Source: Candidatus Enterococcus moelleringii (GTDB lineage: Bacteria; Bacillota; Bacilli; Lactobacillales; Enterococcaceae). Taken from it: DNA of 64,000 nucleotides. The translations under genes and the position numbers were made by a program. The stretch covers positions 1 to 64,000 of the forward strand of contig NZ_JAFREM010000021.1 of assembly GCF_017377575.1 (NCBI RefSeq). Reading direction: 5' to 3'. The notes beneath the pieces are model-generated. The model did no database searches and was not told the DNA's origin. It saw nothing but the letters and a program-made list of their open reading frames with translations. Shown here one piece after another: positions 15,282 to 23,876 of this stretch. Position 1 is the first letter of the stretch, and each line of letters opens with the position of its first letter.

Positions 15282-16079
15282 ATGGCAAAAACTATATTAA
15301 CTATTGCTGGCTCAGATACCTTAGCCGGCGGAGGACTTCAAGCTGACCTCAAAACCTTTGAACATTATCAATTATTCGGTTTAACGGCGATTACCTGTAT
15401 TGCTGTAGTTGAAGATAACGAATTTATCATTCAAGATCTTTCCCCTGATCTTTTAGCACAGCAATTACAGACGATTCAATCAGGAGTGGACTTATCCGGA
15501 ATTAAAATCGGCTTGATTCATAATTCGGAGTCAATCCAGATTATCAAAGATTTTTTAGCGCAGCAGGATGTATCGATTGTGTTGGACCCGGTTCTGGCTT
15601 TTAAGGAAACCACCGAAGTTTATCAATCACAATATCGCGAATTGTTAATGCGTGAATTGTTTCCTTTAGCAGATTTGGTGACACCTAACTTAAAAGAAGC
15701 CGAGCTGTTAAGCCAGATGGAAATTACCGATGAATCTTCCATGAAAAAAGCTGCCCAAATTATCCACCAAGAAGGACAAACATCTGTTGTGATTAAGGGT
15801 GGCCAACGACTAATCGGTGAACAAGCAATCGATCTATATTACGATGGCAAACAATTCGAAGTCTTTCGTAAACCTAAATTAGAAGCAAAAACCATCAACG
15901 GCGCTGGCTGTACCTTCGCTTCAGCGATTGCCTCAAATTTAGTATTAGGCAAATCACCGCTTGAAGCCATTGAGAAAAGTAAAAAATATGTGTATCAAGC
16001 CATTCAACATGGGATCATCTTAAAAAATGGTGAAGGCAATGTGTGGTATCCAGACACAACTTCGGGTGTAACCCCCTAA
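15282..16079 (+). CDS. Pyridoxal/hydroxymethylpyrimidine kinase (PdxK/ThiD family)
   Basis: A 265-aa ribokinase-fold kinase. LTIAGSDTLAGGGLQADLKTF is the N-terminal substrate motif (the family usually has SDSSGGAGIQAD), DPVLAF and TPNLKEAELL are conserved, and the NGAGCTFASAIASNL motif near residue 205 carries the catalytic Asp position replaced by Asn-Gly-Ala-Gly-Cys. In Lactobacillales this branch, followed by an ECF S component and UPF0340, is usually assigned to vitamin B6 or HMP salvage. Both activities remain possible. Start ATG 15282 follows AAGGAGG with 6-nt spacing. Confidence 0.82.
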   Translation: MAKTILTIAGSDTLAGGGLQADLKTFEHYQLFGLTAITCIAVVEDNEFIIQDLSPDLLAQQLQTIQSGVDLSGIKIGLIHNSESIQIIKDFLAQQDVSIVLDPVLAFKETTEVYQSQYRELLMRELFPLADLVTPNLKEAELLSQMEITDESSMKKAAQIIHQEGQTSVVIKGGQRLIGEQAIDLYYDGKQFEVFRKPKLEAKTINGAGCTFASAIASNLVLGKSPLEAIEKSKKYVYQAIQHGIILKNGEGNVWYPDTTSGVTP

Positions 16080-16119
16080 AGAATACGAATTACTTTACTT
16101 ACCTGACAGGAGGAATAAA

Positions 16120-16614
16120 ATGAAGATAAAGACGTTAACTACTTTAGCCATGATGATCGCCTTGACGGTGACCTTGTCCCTGATGTTTATCTTTCCGGTT
16201 CCGGCAACTAGAGGCTTTGTGACCTTGTGTGAGGCGGGAATTTATACTTCCGCTTTGTTGTTTGGTCCTGTGGGAGGATTATTTGTTGGGGCTATGAGCG
16301 GCGGGTTAATTGACTTAATTTCCGGCTATCCCGAATGGGCTCTTTTCTCCATCCTTATTCATGGTGTGCAAGGACTTATCCTGGGTGCGGTTTATCAAAA
16401 GATATCCTCACGGACAGGAATGATTGCGGGCTTTACTGCTGCGAGTCTATTTATGATCGCAGGCTATGCACTGGCGACATCCTTTTTATACAGCTGGCCA
16501 GCCGGTTTAGCCTCATTGCCAACGAATCTCGTACAAAATCTTTTCGGTATCGCCGTAACTGTTCCCTTGTATCAAGCACTTCAACGAATCGTTCATCGCG
16601 TCCAATTAAAATAG
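16120..16614 (+). CDS. ECF transporter S component, probable vitamin B6 or HMP uptake
   Basis: A 164-aa, very hydrophobic protein with about five or six membrane segments. The motif LCEAGIYTSALLFGPVGGLFVGAMSGGLIDLISGY resembles S components of the HmpT/PdxU type (seen in pieces EAGIYTSALLFGP and GGLIDL). It lies 40 nt after the kinase and 16 nt before UPF0340, so the three genes form one operon that imports and phosphorylates a vitamin precursor. Needs an ECF module encoded elsewhere. GGAGG lies 7 nt before the ATG. Confidence 0.8.
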   Translation: MKIKTLTTLAMMIALTVTLSLMFIFPVPATRGFVTLCEAGIYTSALLFGPVGGLFVGAMSGGLIDLISGYPEWALFSILIHGVQGLILGAVYQKISSRTGMIAGFTAASLFMIAGYALATSFLYSWPAGLASLPTNLVQNLFGIAVTVPLYQALQRIVHRVQLK

Positions 16615-16630
16615 AAGGAAGTTTTAGACT

Positions 16631-17170
16631 ATGGAAAAAACAGAATTGAAAGAAACCTTAACGACCATTGTAAATGATGTTTTAGCTGAAGCTGAATTGA
16701 AGCCCGGCAACGTATTTGTCCTAGGCTGTACCACCAGTGAAATCGTTGGTGGCATGATTGGGAAAAACTCCAGTAAAGAAGTTGGCGAATGGGTAATTGA
16801 AACCTTAAAGGAAATTCTTGATCCAAAAGATATTTACTTGGCTATTCAAGGCTGCGAACATATCAATCGTGCCTTAGTTGTTGAACGGGAATTGGCTGAG
16901 AAGAAGGACTGGGAAATTGTGAATGTGAAACCAGCGTTGCATGCTGGCGGTTCTTGTTCAGTTGCTGCCTTCGAACAATTTACTGATCCAGTGGAAGTGG
17001 AGCATATTGTAGCCCAAGCTGGCGTAGACATTGGTGACACGTCTATCGGCATGCATGTAAAACATGTACAAGTGCCGGTTCGTCCTTCTATCAAAGAACT
17101 AGGTGGCGCCCACGTAACAGCGTTAAGAAGTCGCGCTAAATACATCGGCGGTCCACGAGCAAATTACTAA
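16631..17170 (+). CDS. TIGR01440 / UPF0340 family protein
   Basis: A 179-aa protein matching the UPF0340 (DUF436) family: [58 protein letters not shown] and [16 protein letters not shown] are all conserved stretches. Structures of relatives show a thioamide/aminoglycoside-type fold, but no function is known. The operon with a vitamin kinase and an ECF S component suggests a part in B6 or thiamine precursor salvage (inference). Confidence 0.88.
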   Translation: MEKTELKETLTTIVNDVLAEAELKPGNVFVLGCTTSEIVGGMIGKNSSKEVGEWVIETLKEILDPKDIYLAIQGCEHINRALVVERELAEKKDWEIVNVKPALHAGGSCSVAAFEQFTDPVEVEHIVAQAGVDIGDTSIGMHVKHVQVPVRPSIKELGGAHVTALRSRAKYIGGPRANY

Positions 17171-17181
17171 ACTATCAACTG

Positions 17182-17221
17182 AAACCCACTCTCTGCGTCA
17201 TTGAGAGTGGGTTTTATAGTT
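17182..17221. terminator. Bidirectional terminator
   Basis: Perfect 12-bp stem AAACCCACTCTC (17182-17193) / GAGAGTGGGTTT (17203-17214) between two convergent genes; T-rich after the + strand stem. Confidence 0.82.
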
Positions 17222-17690
17222 TTTTTCTATAATAGCGGTCAAAGACAAAGCCGTTTGCTTCCAATACTTCAATAGAAGCAAAGTTCTGTGGATCTGGCTC
17301 AACAATAATTTCTTCCGCCTCTTTTTCTTGCTGCTGGATAATTTGAACCAGCTCTTGAACAATTTGTTTGCCATACCCCTGACCGATGTACTCAGCTTCA
17401 CCAATCAAATAGTCGATACTAAAAATTTTATTCGGCTCCTGTACCTCTGTCCATTCTTCTAAATCCTTCGCTTGATAACAATCATAATATTGGCAAAATC
17501 CAATCGGCTGATCCCCCAGCATGACAATATAGTGGTGAACCCAATTAAATTTATCATGACGTTGATCAATTTCCGCCAACCAGTTTTCCGGATGAATCAG
17601 CCACTTCTTTACGTAGTCCTGGTATAGCCAAGTAACCATTAGCTGGCGATCAGTATCTTCAAAAGGACGAATGCTTATCTTTTGCTTCAT
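17214..17690 (-). CDS. GNAT-family N-acetyltransferase
   Basis: A 158-aa acetyltransferase. The core motif A reads IDYLIGEAEYIGQGYGKQIVQEL (Q-G-x-G-K, the acetyl-CoA pyrophosphate loop), followed by VEPDPQNFASIEVLEANGF, which is the standard GNAT C-terminal strand-helix. The overall layout resembles the AAC(6')-like branch, but nothing shows it acts on aminoglycosides. GGAGGAGG is 8 nt upstream of the ATG at 17688-17690, which I prefer over the longer frame. Confidence 0.83.
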   Translation of the reverse strand: MKQKISIRPFEDTDRQLMVTWLYQDYVKKWLIHPENWLAEIDQRHDKFNWVHHYIVMLGDQPIGFCQYYDCYQAKDLEEWTEVQEPNKIFSIDYLIGEAEYIGQGYGKQIVQELVQIIQQQEKEAEEIIVEPDPQNFASIEVLEANGFVFDRYYRKKL

Positions 17691-17738
17691 GAACACTGCC
17701 TCCTCCAATCTTGTTTAGATAAATTATATGCTAATTAT

Positions 17739-18117
17739 CAGTTTTCTCTTATTGTTTGGGAACTTCTTTCTTCCTTTATTAAACTGCGAAAAGTAACACT
17801 GGCAGCTAGCTCTTTGCTGGAGTATTCATTTTTCCAAAAGCCGGAAAAATGAGTCTTATTTTCGTACGCATACCATCTTACTAGACTTCACGTGTCAGTT
17901 TTCGGTTGTTGTTTGGGAATATCTTTCTTACTTTATTAAACTGCGAAAAGTAACACTGGCAGCTAGCTCTTTGCTGGAGTATTCATTTTTCCAAAAGCAG
18001 GAAAAATGAGTCTTATTTTCGTACGCATACCATCTTACTAGACTTCACGTGTCGGTTTTATTTTATTGTTTAGGAACTTCTTTCTTCCTTTATTAAACTG
18101 CGAAAAGTAATACTGGC
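17739..18117. repeat. Tandem 157-bp intergenic repeat, 2.4 copies
   Basis: Copy 1 (17739-17895), copy 2 (17896-18052) and a partial third copy (18053-18117) share an exact 157-bp period. By eye copies 1 and 2 differ at about seven positions, mostly in their first 45 bp. Each full copy holds a hairpin TCATTTTTCC / GGAAAAATGA with a 7-nt loop and the conserved blocks GTACGCATACCATC and AAACTGCGAAAAGTAACACT. No open frame is conserved. A diverged relative lies at 46661-46803. Confidence 0.85.
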
Positions 18118-18166
18118 AAAAAAAGATCCTGCATATTTTACAATACACAGAATCTCGAAATTTCAG

Positions 18167-18679
18167 TTATGCATTTAGAATTTCAACGATTTTCTCGTTA
18201 AATGCTGGAATGTCATCAGGATTCCGACTAGTTACTAGATTTCTATCGACAACTACTTCTTCATCCTTCACATTGGCGCCAGCATAAGCGATATCGGGAC
18301 GAACCGTATCGTAAGCGGTCATTGTGCGGCCTTCAGTTAAACCGGTTTGGATAAATAGTTGTGGTGCGTGACAAATAGCAAATAGCGGACGATCATTTTC
18401 CAAGAAATAAGCCACAAAGTCCACGAACCGTTGATCTGCACGTAATTGGTCCGGTGAGAAACCACCAGGAATTAACAACGCGTCAAAATCTTCAGGTTTT
18501 ACATCATCGATGCTGGTATCGATGGTAAAGGTGTTCCCTTGTTTACCAGTAATTTCTTTACCCGCTTCTTTTTCAATCAAAACAACTTCATTACCGTCTT
18601 TTTCTAAAGCTTCTTTCGGGGAAGTTAACTCGACATCTTCCACTAAATCAGTGACTAGTACTGCAATTTTCTTTGTCAT
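18167..18679 (-). CDS. DJ-1/PfpI family protein (YhbO/general stress type)
   Basis: A 170-aa class I glutamine amidotransferase-like protein. The nucleophile elbow is FAICHAPQLFIQTG with the catalytic Cys at about residue 104; the acidic residue EDVELTSP and the His next to the Cys complete the usual site. The family includes intracellular proteases, glyoxalase III-like and deglycase enzymes involved in carbonyl or oxidative stress. AAGGAA-type site precedes the ATG. Single gene, own transcript. Confidence 0.88.
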   Translation of the reverse strand: MTKKIAVLVTDLVEDVELTSPKEALEKDGNEVVLIEKEAGKEITGKQGNTFTIDTSIDDVKPEDFDALLIPGGFSPDQLRADQRFVDFVAYFLENDRPLFAICHAPQLFIQTGLTEGRTMTAYDTVRPDIAYAGANVKDEEVVVDRNLVTSRNPDDIPAFNEKIVEILNA

Positions 18680-18804
18680 ATTGTATCTTCCTTTCTTTTA
18701 GCCTAATTACAGCCTAACGAAGAAAGAAAGAGATTACAAATAATCTGTTTGCGTAAAAAGACTTCCCAAACTTGCATTGGGAAGCCCGATACTGTCTTAA
18801 AATA

Positions 18805-21048
18805 TTAGATAAATCGACTAATCAACTGCAATAGTTGTTGCGGCATAGTAGCCAGGTCGCTGATATCTACGAAACGATCCTCTCCGTAAATGTTCTTAAT
18901 TGCTTCTTTATCTTCACCTATTGCACACGCGATAAATATAACACCTTTTCTCTCGTAGTCTGCTATTACCTGCTGAATATCCTCCTGCGCTTTTTTCGCA
19001 GTATAGTCTGGCAAAGCTTTGGGTTGACCATCGCTGATATTCAATAGAATTTTTGTATCGGCAGTTTCGGAACTTAACTTGTCGGCCAATACCCGCAAAG
19101 GTACCCCGTCCCGATTATTTTGCCGCGGCTTCATGGTAGTAATTTTAGCGGCCAAAAAGTCATATGGATCGTTGAACTCTTTATAGGAGTACAAAGAAGT
19201 TTTTTCTCGTTGGCTAACATCAGCGGAATCGCCATAAAGCATAAAAGGAATTTTGGTTTTCTCGGCAAATAATCCCAGGGCCAAAGCAGCTTGCTTGGCT
19301 TTTTCTATCCGATCATCCCGCACCATTGAACCTGATTCATCCACCCGGACTGCTAAAGCTAGAGAAGGCTGCTCACTCGGTGGATTCTTCTTGTCAAAGT
19401 TCCGCAGGTCGCCGTAAGCTACTCGTGAAGGATTGAAACGTGCACCGTAATACTTTCCACTGGAAAAATCGGCACTTTCTTCCTTCTCCAATAAATCATT
19501 GATGACCCGACTTAAGCTTTCAACCTCCGGCAACACTAGACTAGTTAACTTTTTGCCTTCCTCGACTGCTTTAGCCGTAATCTTAGGGCGATGAACAATC
19601 GTACCTTCCTTGGCATGAATGGTATCCTTCATTACAGCACGAGTCTCACGATTCAGTTCTTTGCGCTGCTGCTTATCCCATTCTGCCATCTCGTCCAAAG
19701 AAAGATTGGAGCCGATCTTTTCTTCATCGGACATTTTTGCACTGTCACTTTTTCCGTCAGAGGTGTTTCGTTGGGTTTCTTCGGTTTTCTCTACTTTAGA
19801 ACTTTTCGGTTGAGACGACTCGCTTTTTTCTTCCTCAGCTTCAACTTCAGGTGCATCCTCAGATTCGGCTTCCACCGCTTCGACTTTTAACGTAGCATTT
19901 TCGGCCTCTTGAGTGATATTGCGCTGGTCAGCTTCTTCGGCACTAATTTTTCTACCTTTATTCTTTTGAATGATTGCTTTGCTTTCTACTTGTTGGAGGT
20001 CGACTAGGAGATTACTGTCATCTAACGCATTAATCAAAATCGATAGTTCATTTTCATCAGTCGTTAGCTTGTAGAGCACCTTAGGATACAAACTTTCCAA
20101 AGGATTTTGTCCTTGCTTCAAGCTGTTGACCCAAAAGAAATACGAACGCATCCCAGCTACCCCTTTAATGGCATTGGCTTTGGCCGTTTCATCTAGTAAA
20201 CGAATGACTTTCGCCATAATTTCTAAGTAGCGTTCATCTGCAAAGCCCGTTTTTGCTTGAGCTCGTTCCATCATTACTTCAAGGGAAGGCAGGTCCATCT
20301 TCTCGGCATGCTGCACCCGGTCCCGCAAAGATTCGTTCAAGGGACGATTGCCTTGATAGTTGCGGTTGGTAGTAATCACTACAACACAGTCAGGATGACG
20401 GCGAATGATTCCGGTGGGGATGTTCAAAATCCCATTGTTTTCCAGCGCCGAATTCAACGCCACTAAAACAGAAGCATCGCGAATCACTGTAGGTTCTTGA
20501 ATTTCCAGCAAATAGCCCTTTTCAATCGCCCTCACAATTTCAGAAGGGTAAAACTTATACTGAATCGGCCGATTGTCGGTGTCATTAGTAACTCGCTGAA
20601 TCAGTTCTGCAAACCTTTCCCGCGCTTTTTCCTGGCTGATACTGTAATGACGCGCAATCAAATCCAGAACGCCTTCCAAACAGTCCGCCTGATAGATAGC
20701 TTCCAGCAGTTCGCCATCTTCTTCATCATCCGCGGATACTACCGGCAGTAAAGCGCCAAAGACATCGGTTTTATCCATGTCCGCAAAACAGGTTACTTTG
20801 GTATACGGCAGCTGCAGGTCGGCTGACAAGGCACGAGCCAGCTGAGTCTTCCCAGAACCAGCATCGCCTTCCAGCAACACGTTCATGATTTTCATCTCGG
20901 GATCATCCCAGTTCAGCTTGATCTCGGAGGCAATCCGCAGCTCTTCGACACTGGTTTGATGACTGGCTGGTTTTCGCCAAATCATCTGCTGCTCAACTTT
21001 CGAAAAATGACGGCCCTCGGTAACCGAATAGTTTGTTGTTTCCGTCAT
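18805..21048 (-). CDS. Fused AAA+ ATPase (MoxR/CobS-like) and VWA domain protein
   Basis: A 747-aa fusion. Residues about 30-330 are an AAA_5/MoxR-type ATPase: Walker A LEGDAGSGKTQ, sensor-1 VVVITTNRN, arginine finger region LNESLRDRVQ. The Walker B position reads GYLLEIQE, so the usual Asp seems replaced by Glu. Residues about 380-480 are an acidic, low-complexity linker. Residues about 560-747 form a von Willebrand A domain with a full MIDAS (VDESGSM, then NISDGQP). Such ATPase-VWA pairs act as metal-insertion or remodelling machines (as in cobalt chelatase CobS/CobT). The client is unknown. It is 17 nt downstream of a 159-aa partner. Confidence 0.85.
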   Translation of the reverse strand: MTETTNYSVTEGRHFSKVEQQMIWRKPASHQTSVEELRIASEIKLNWDDPEMKIMNVLLEGDAGSGKTQLARALSADLQLPYTKVTCFADMDKTDVFGALLPVVSADDEEDGELLEAIYQADCLEGVLDLIARHYSISQEKARERFAELIQRVTNDTDNRPIQYKFYPSEIVRAIEKGYLLEIQEPTVIRDASVLVALNSALENNGILNIPTGIIRRHPDCVVVITTNRNYQGNRPLNESLRDRVQHAEKMDLPSLEVMMERAQAKTGFADERYLEIMAKVIRLLDETAKANAIKGVAGMRSYFFWVNSLKQGQNPLESLYPKVLYKLTTDENELSILINALDDSNLLVDLQQVESKAIIQKNKGRKISAEEADQRNITQEAENATLKVEAVEAESEDAPEVEAEEEKSESSQPKSSKVEKTEETQRNTSDGKSDSAKMSDEEKIGSNLSLDEMAEWDKQQRKELNRETRAVMKDTIHAKEGTIVHRPKITAKAVEEGKKLTSLVLPEVESLSRVINDLLEKEESADFSSGKYYGARFNPSRVAYGDLRNFDKKNPPSEQPSLALAVRVDESGSMVRDDRIEKAKQAALALGLFAEKTKIPFMLYGDSADVSQREKTSLYSYKEFNDPYDFLAAKITTMKPRQNNRDGVPLRVLADKLSSETADTKILLNISDGQPKALPDYTAKKAQEDIQQVIADYERKGVIFIACAIGEDKEAIKNIYGEDRFVDISDLATMPQQLLQLISRFI

Positions 21049-21065
21049 GCTATGTCACATCCTTC

Positions 21066-21545
21066 TTAATAACCTAAATCTGTTAACAGGCGTTTCAACG
21101 TGCGGTAGCGTTCCGCCAGCAAATCACCATTTTTATTCATGGTATCATTAAATAGAATAATATCTTCATCAATCATCGGATTTTCCGTATCAACTTCTAC
21201 CGTCATACGACCGCCCTGCAGTCCGATAATATCCACCGTCGGATTTTCTGGATCGTAAAATTTTTCATAGCGATAGGCATCCTGCAAATACAAGCTGGAC
21301 TGTGCCACTAAAATCGCCAAGTCTAATATCCGGTTAATTGGTAATTCTTCCGATTGGCGGGACCATTTCTCACCAGTATGACGCCAAACTTTTCCGGAAA
21401 TATCGACTTTTCCTCGGTCGTTCCATTGGGCTAGTCCGAGAGTTAAGCCTTTCGCATCACTGTCCCAGGCGTTGTAGCCGTCGATGCGATCGTAGTTTTC
21501 TACTAGGAAGACGGGTTTATGCTTTAAATTTGTTGGAATTTTCAT
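21066..21545 (-). CDS. Small partner protein of the AAA-VWA fusion (possibly DUF6530)
   Basis: A 159-aa soluble protein starting MKIPTNLKHKPVFLVENYD, with DAKGLTLGLAQWNDRGKVDISGKVWR and a C-terminal helix LLAERYRTLKRLLTDLGY. I recall a family named DUF6530 with this look, but am not certain. It is the first gene of a two-gene operon with the AAA-VWA fusion, so it is a likely adaptor or client. AAAGGGG lies 9 nt before the ATG, with a 17-bp palindrome directly upstream. Confidence 0.65.
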   Translation of the reverse strand: MKIPTNLKHKPVFLVENYDRIDGYNAWDSDAKGLTLGLAQWNDRGKVDISGKVWRHTGEKWSRQSEELPINRILDLAILVAQSSLYLQDAYRYEKFYDPENPTVDIIGLQGGRMTVEVDTENPMIDEDIILFNDTMNKNGDLLAERYRTLKRLLTDLGY

Positions 21546-21558
21546 GATTTCTTGCCCC

Positions 21559-21583
21559 TTTACTAAATTAGTAAATTACTAAA
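21559..21583. promoter_or_regulatory. TTACTAA-type palindrome, putative operator
   Basis: TTTACTAA-A-TTAGTAAA is a perfect 17-bp palindrome (21559-21575); a further half-site TTACTAAA follows at 21576-21583. It abuts the ribosome binding site of the 159-aa gene, so a bound repressor or the RNA hairpin could control the AAA-VWA operon. Confidence 0.5.
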
Positions 21584-21621
21584 CAACTAAAGCATAGCGA
21601 ACCCTCAGCAATTTTACAAAC

Positions 21622-21656
21622 AAAAAAGACCGCTAAGAACAAAATTCTTAGCGGTT
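21622..21656 (-). terminator. Terminator of the degV gene region
   Basis: Stem CCGCTAAGAA (21630-21639) / TTCTTAGCGG (21645-21654). With the A-run at 21622-21628 it terminates minus-strand transcripts of the AAA-VWA partner's upstream side poorly, and best fits a terminator reading leftwards from upstream DNA; it may also stop + strand transcripts. Confidence 0.5.
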
Positions 21657-21662
21657 TAATCG

Positions 21663-22511
21663 TTAAATACCTGATACACCCAACGCGATTGCTTTGTCGC
21701 CTAGGTGCGTCCCAATAACTGGGCCGAAGCTGCCGATTTCAATCACGGCTTCCGGATACAGCTGGCGCAATTTTTCATATTCTGTTTGAGCTAATTCTAA
21801 GTTATTGGCATGAATCACATACAAGCGTAATTCGTCACTTGAATCCTGGCGATGCTGACCGATAATTTCTTCGGTCCGCTGCAAGGCTTTTTTCAACGAA
21901 CGAATTTTTTCATACAGCACAATTTTTCCATCAGTAAAGGTTAAAATCGGTTTGATTTTCAATAGGCCGCCAATAATAGCAGCGCCGTTGGTCAAACGTC
22001 CACCACGGACCAGGTTGTTCAAATCATCCACGATGATATAGGCATTGGTAGTGTCACGAATGCGATCCACCCCAGCGATGATCTCTGGCAACTCTTTACC
22101 AGCATCGGTTAATTCCAACGCTTTTTCTACCATATAACCCATTGGCAAGCTGGTGATAGTAGAATCATAAGGAATAATAGTTAGCCCGTCGATTTCCTCC
22201 TTGATGGTATGAAGGGTACGGACAAAACCGGAAATGCCTTCTGATAGATGGATACTTAAAATGGTATCATAGCCTTTTGCTTGAATCTCTTGATACATGG
22301 TAATCACTTCGCCTAAAACCGGTTGTGAAGTAGTTGGAAATTCTTGGCTTTGATTCAATAAACGATAAAATTCATCTTCATGAATGTCTACCCCTTCTTC
22401 AAAGGGCTGGCCGTCAATTACAACTGGGATAGGGATAATAAATAAATCTTTATGGTCCTTAATGCGTTCATTTAGATAGGCTGAGCTATCTGTCACGATC
22501 GCTAGTTTCAT
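21663..22511 (-). CDS. DegV family fatty-acid-binding protein
   Basis: A 282-aa DegV protein: IVTDSSAYL at the N-terminus, PIPVVIDGQPFEEGVDI, the lipid-contacting FPTTSQP motif, IHLSEGISG and DDLNNLVRGGRLTNGAAIIGGLL. Relatives (FakB) bind fatty acids and present them to the kinase FakA for phosphorylation; other members may have other lipid ligands. Single gene between the AAA-VWA operon and psr. Confidence 0.92.
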   Translation of the reverse strand: MKLAIVTDSSAYLNERIKDHKDLFIIPIPVVIDGQPFEEGVDIHEDEFYRLLNQSQEFPTTSQPVLGEVITMYQEIQAKGYDTILSIHLSEGISGFVRTLHTIKEEIDGLTIIPYDSTITSLPMGYMVEKALELTDAGKELPEIIAGVDRIRDTTNAYIIVDDLNNLVRGGRLTNGAAIIGGLLKIKPILTFTDGKIVLYEKIRSLKKALQRTEEIIGQHRQDSSDELRLYVIHANNLELAQTEYEKLRQLYPEAVIEIGSFGPVIGTHLGDKAIALGVSGI

Positions 22512-22591
22512 GATGAATTCCTCGTTTCACTTGAAAATTTGCAGTAAATAAAATATAGCATACTCTACAGGTCATTGGAATCGAAAATCGG

Positions 22592-23764
22592 TTATTTCGC
22601 TAAAAATGATTGAACAGCCTGCGCATTTGAAGCAAAATCGACGAATAGAACACTGCCGGCATCGTAGGTATCGCCATAGGACCATGAACCATCCACAGGT
22701 AACGTCAACCGGTCTACACCCATCGCTGTCTTAGCAAAATTAAAGGTATTGGCTACTAGGAAACCTGTGCCCATATCTGTGGATAAATAGCCGAAGATTT
22801 TTCCAGCCGCATACGGTCCCCGTAATAGAACCAACGGATTCTTCAATTGGCCAAAGACGGTTTGAATCACCTGCTGCTGTCTTCTTACCCGACCAAAGTC
22901 GCCTTCTTCATCCATCCGGAAACGAGCATAGTTCAGCAAGGTATGACCATTCATTCTTTGCATCCCTTGAGAAATTGGTTCATCGATATAAGAACTCATA
23001 TCCTTTTCAGCTTCAATCGGCACTCCCCGTGGAAACAGGGCATCTACCCCTTTTTCAAAGGATTGGAAATCCACCATCGCATAGTAACGACAATCCACAC
23101 CGAAGTTTTCCTTGATGGTCTGCCTTACTAAATCGGCACCGCCATAAGCGTAGGCCGCGTTTAATTTATTGTCCCCGACACCAGGAATAGTTACATACAT
23201 ATCCCGCATAAAGGAAACCAGCTTGGTTTTTCCGCTGCCGTCCACCTGCAAAATCATCATGGAGTCGGCTCGTCCCGTTTCATTGTCCCGGGTATCGCTC
23301 CCTAAGAGCAAAATGTTTTTAGTTCCGTCTGCGGAATCTACCCCGTTAAATTCCTGGGTTTCCATACCGGGAATTGACGAATCCGTCCGAGCCATTACAT
23401 TGCCGATACCAAAGGTTACAACTGAAAAAATCAGCAATCCCACTAGTACCTTCAGAATAATTCGGCCAATGCTGCGCTTTTTCTTCGGCTTTTTGCCAGT
23501 TGGATAAACTTCCGGCCGTTTGGCTTTCCGTTTCCAGCGGGGAATTTTTATCGCCGGCATTTTCAATTTAGGTTTTGATTTTTTTGGTTCGCTTGAATAA
23601 TTTGTCTCAGGTTCTTCGTACGTATCGTGAGTAAATACCGGCTCTTCAGTAGGCTGTTCTTTTTCCCGTTTAGGCTTTTTGACCTCCCGTCGAACCAGTG
23701 AAGCTTTACGCTCAGATTTTTTGCTTTCTTCATGGATTTTTTTATAACGATCCACTCGACTCAT
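22592..23764 (-). CDS. psr: LytR-CpsA-Psr family protein
   Basis: A 390-aa membrane protein. Residues 1-100 are highly charged, lysine-rich and cytoplasmic; one transmembrane helix lies at about 103-125; the extracellular LCP domain follows (TKNILLLGSDTRDNETGRADSMMILQVD split as NILLLGSDTR and RADSMMI, then SFMRDMYVTIPG, NYARFRMDEEGDFGRVRRQQQ). LCP proteins transfer undecaprenyl-linked polymers such as teichoic acids or capsule to peptidoglycan. The position right after pheA matches the psr gene of enterococci. A terminator at the pheA stop suggests it mostly uses its own promoter. Confidence 0.93.
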   Translation of the reverse strand: MSRVDRYKKIHEESKKSERKASLVRREVKKPKREKEQPTEEPVFTHDTYEEPETNYSSEPKKSKPKLKMPAIKIPRWKRKAKRPEVYPTGKKPKKKRSIGRIILKVLVGLLIFSVVTFGIGNVMARTDSSIPGMETQEFNGVDSADGTKNILLLGSDTRDNETGRADSMMILQVDGSGKTKLVSFMRDMYVTIPGVGDNKLNAAYAYGGADLVRQTIKENFGVDCRYYAMVDFQSFEKGVDALFPRGVPIEAEKDMSSYIDEPISQGMQRMNGHTLLNYARFRMDEEGDFGRVRRQQQVIQTVFGQLKNPLVLLRGPYAAGKIFGYLSTDMGTGFLVANTFNFAKTAMGVDRLTLPVDGSWSYGDTYDAGSVLFVDFASNAQAVQSFLAK

Positions 23765-23840
23765 TGGTCCACCTCTTTACTTGGATGTTGATAGTATAAA
23801 AATAGCAAACAAATGCTTTACGTCTTATTATACTCACAAA

Positions 23841-23876
23841 AAATAAGAAAACCTTAACGTAATGCTAAGGTTTTCG
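23841..23876 (-). terminator. Terminator of the aro operon after pheA
   Basis: GAAAACCTTA (23847-23856) / TAAGGTTTTC (23866-23875); on the minus strand the stem includes the pheA stop codon and is followed by TTATTTTTTG. It separates pheA from psr. Confidence 0.65.

Noticed and set aside
17214-17690. Aminoglycoside 6'-acetyltransferase
   Set aside because: Only the general GNAT acetyl-CoA motif is clear; nothing specific to aminoglycoside binding could be identified.
17739-18117. CRISPR array
   Set aside because: The unit is 157 bp and repeats in full; there are no short repeats with unique spacers and no cas genes.
18805-21545. Cobalt chelatase CobST
   Set aside because: Domain architecture is similar, but no cobN or cobalamin gene is near and the Walker B motif differs.
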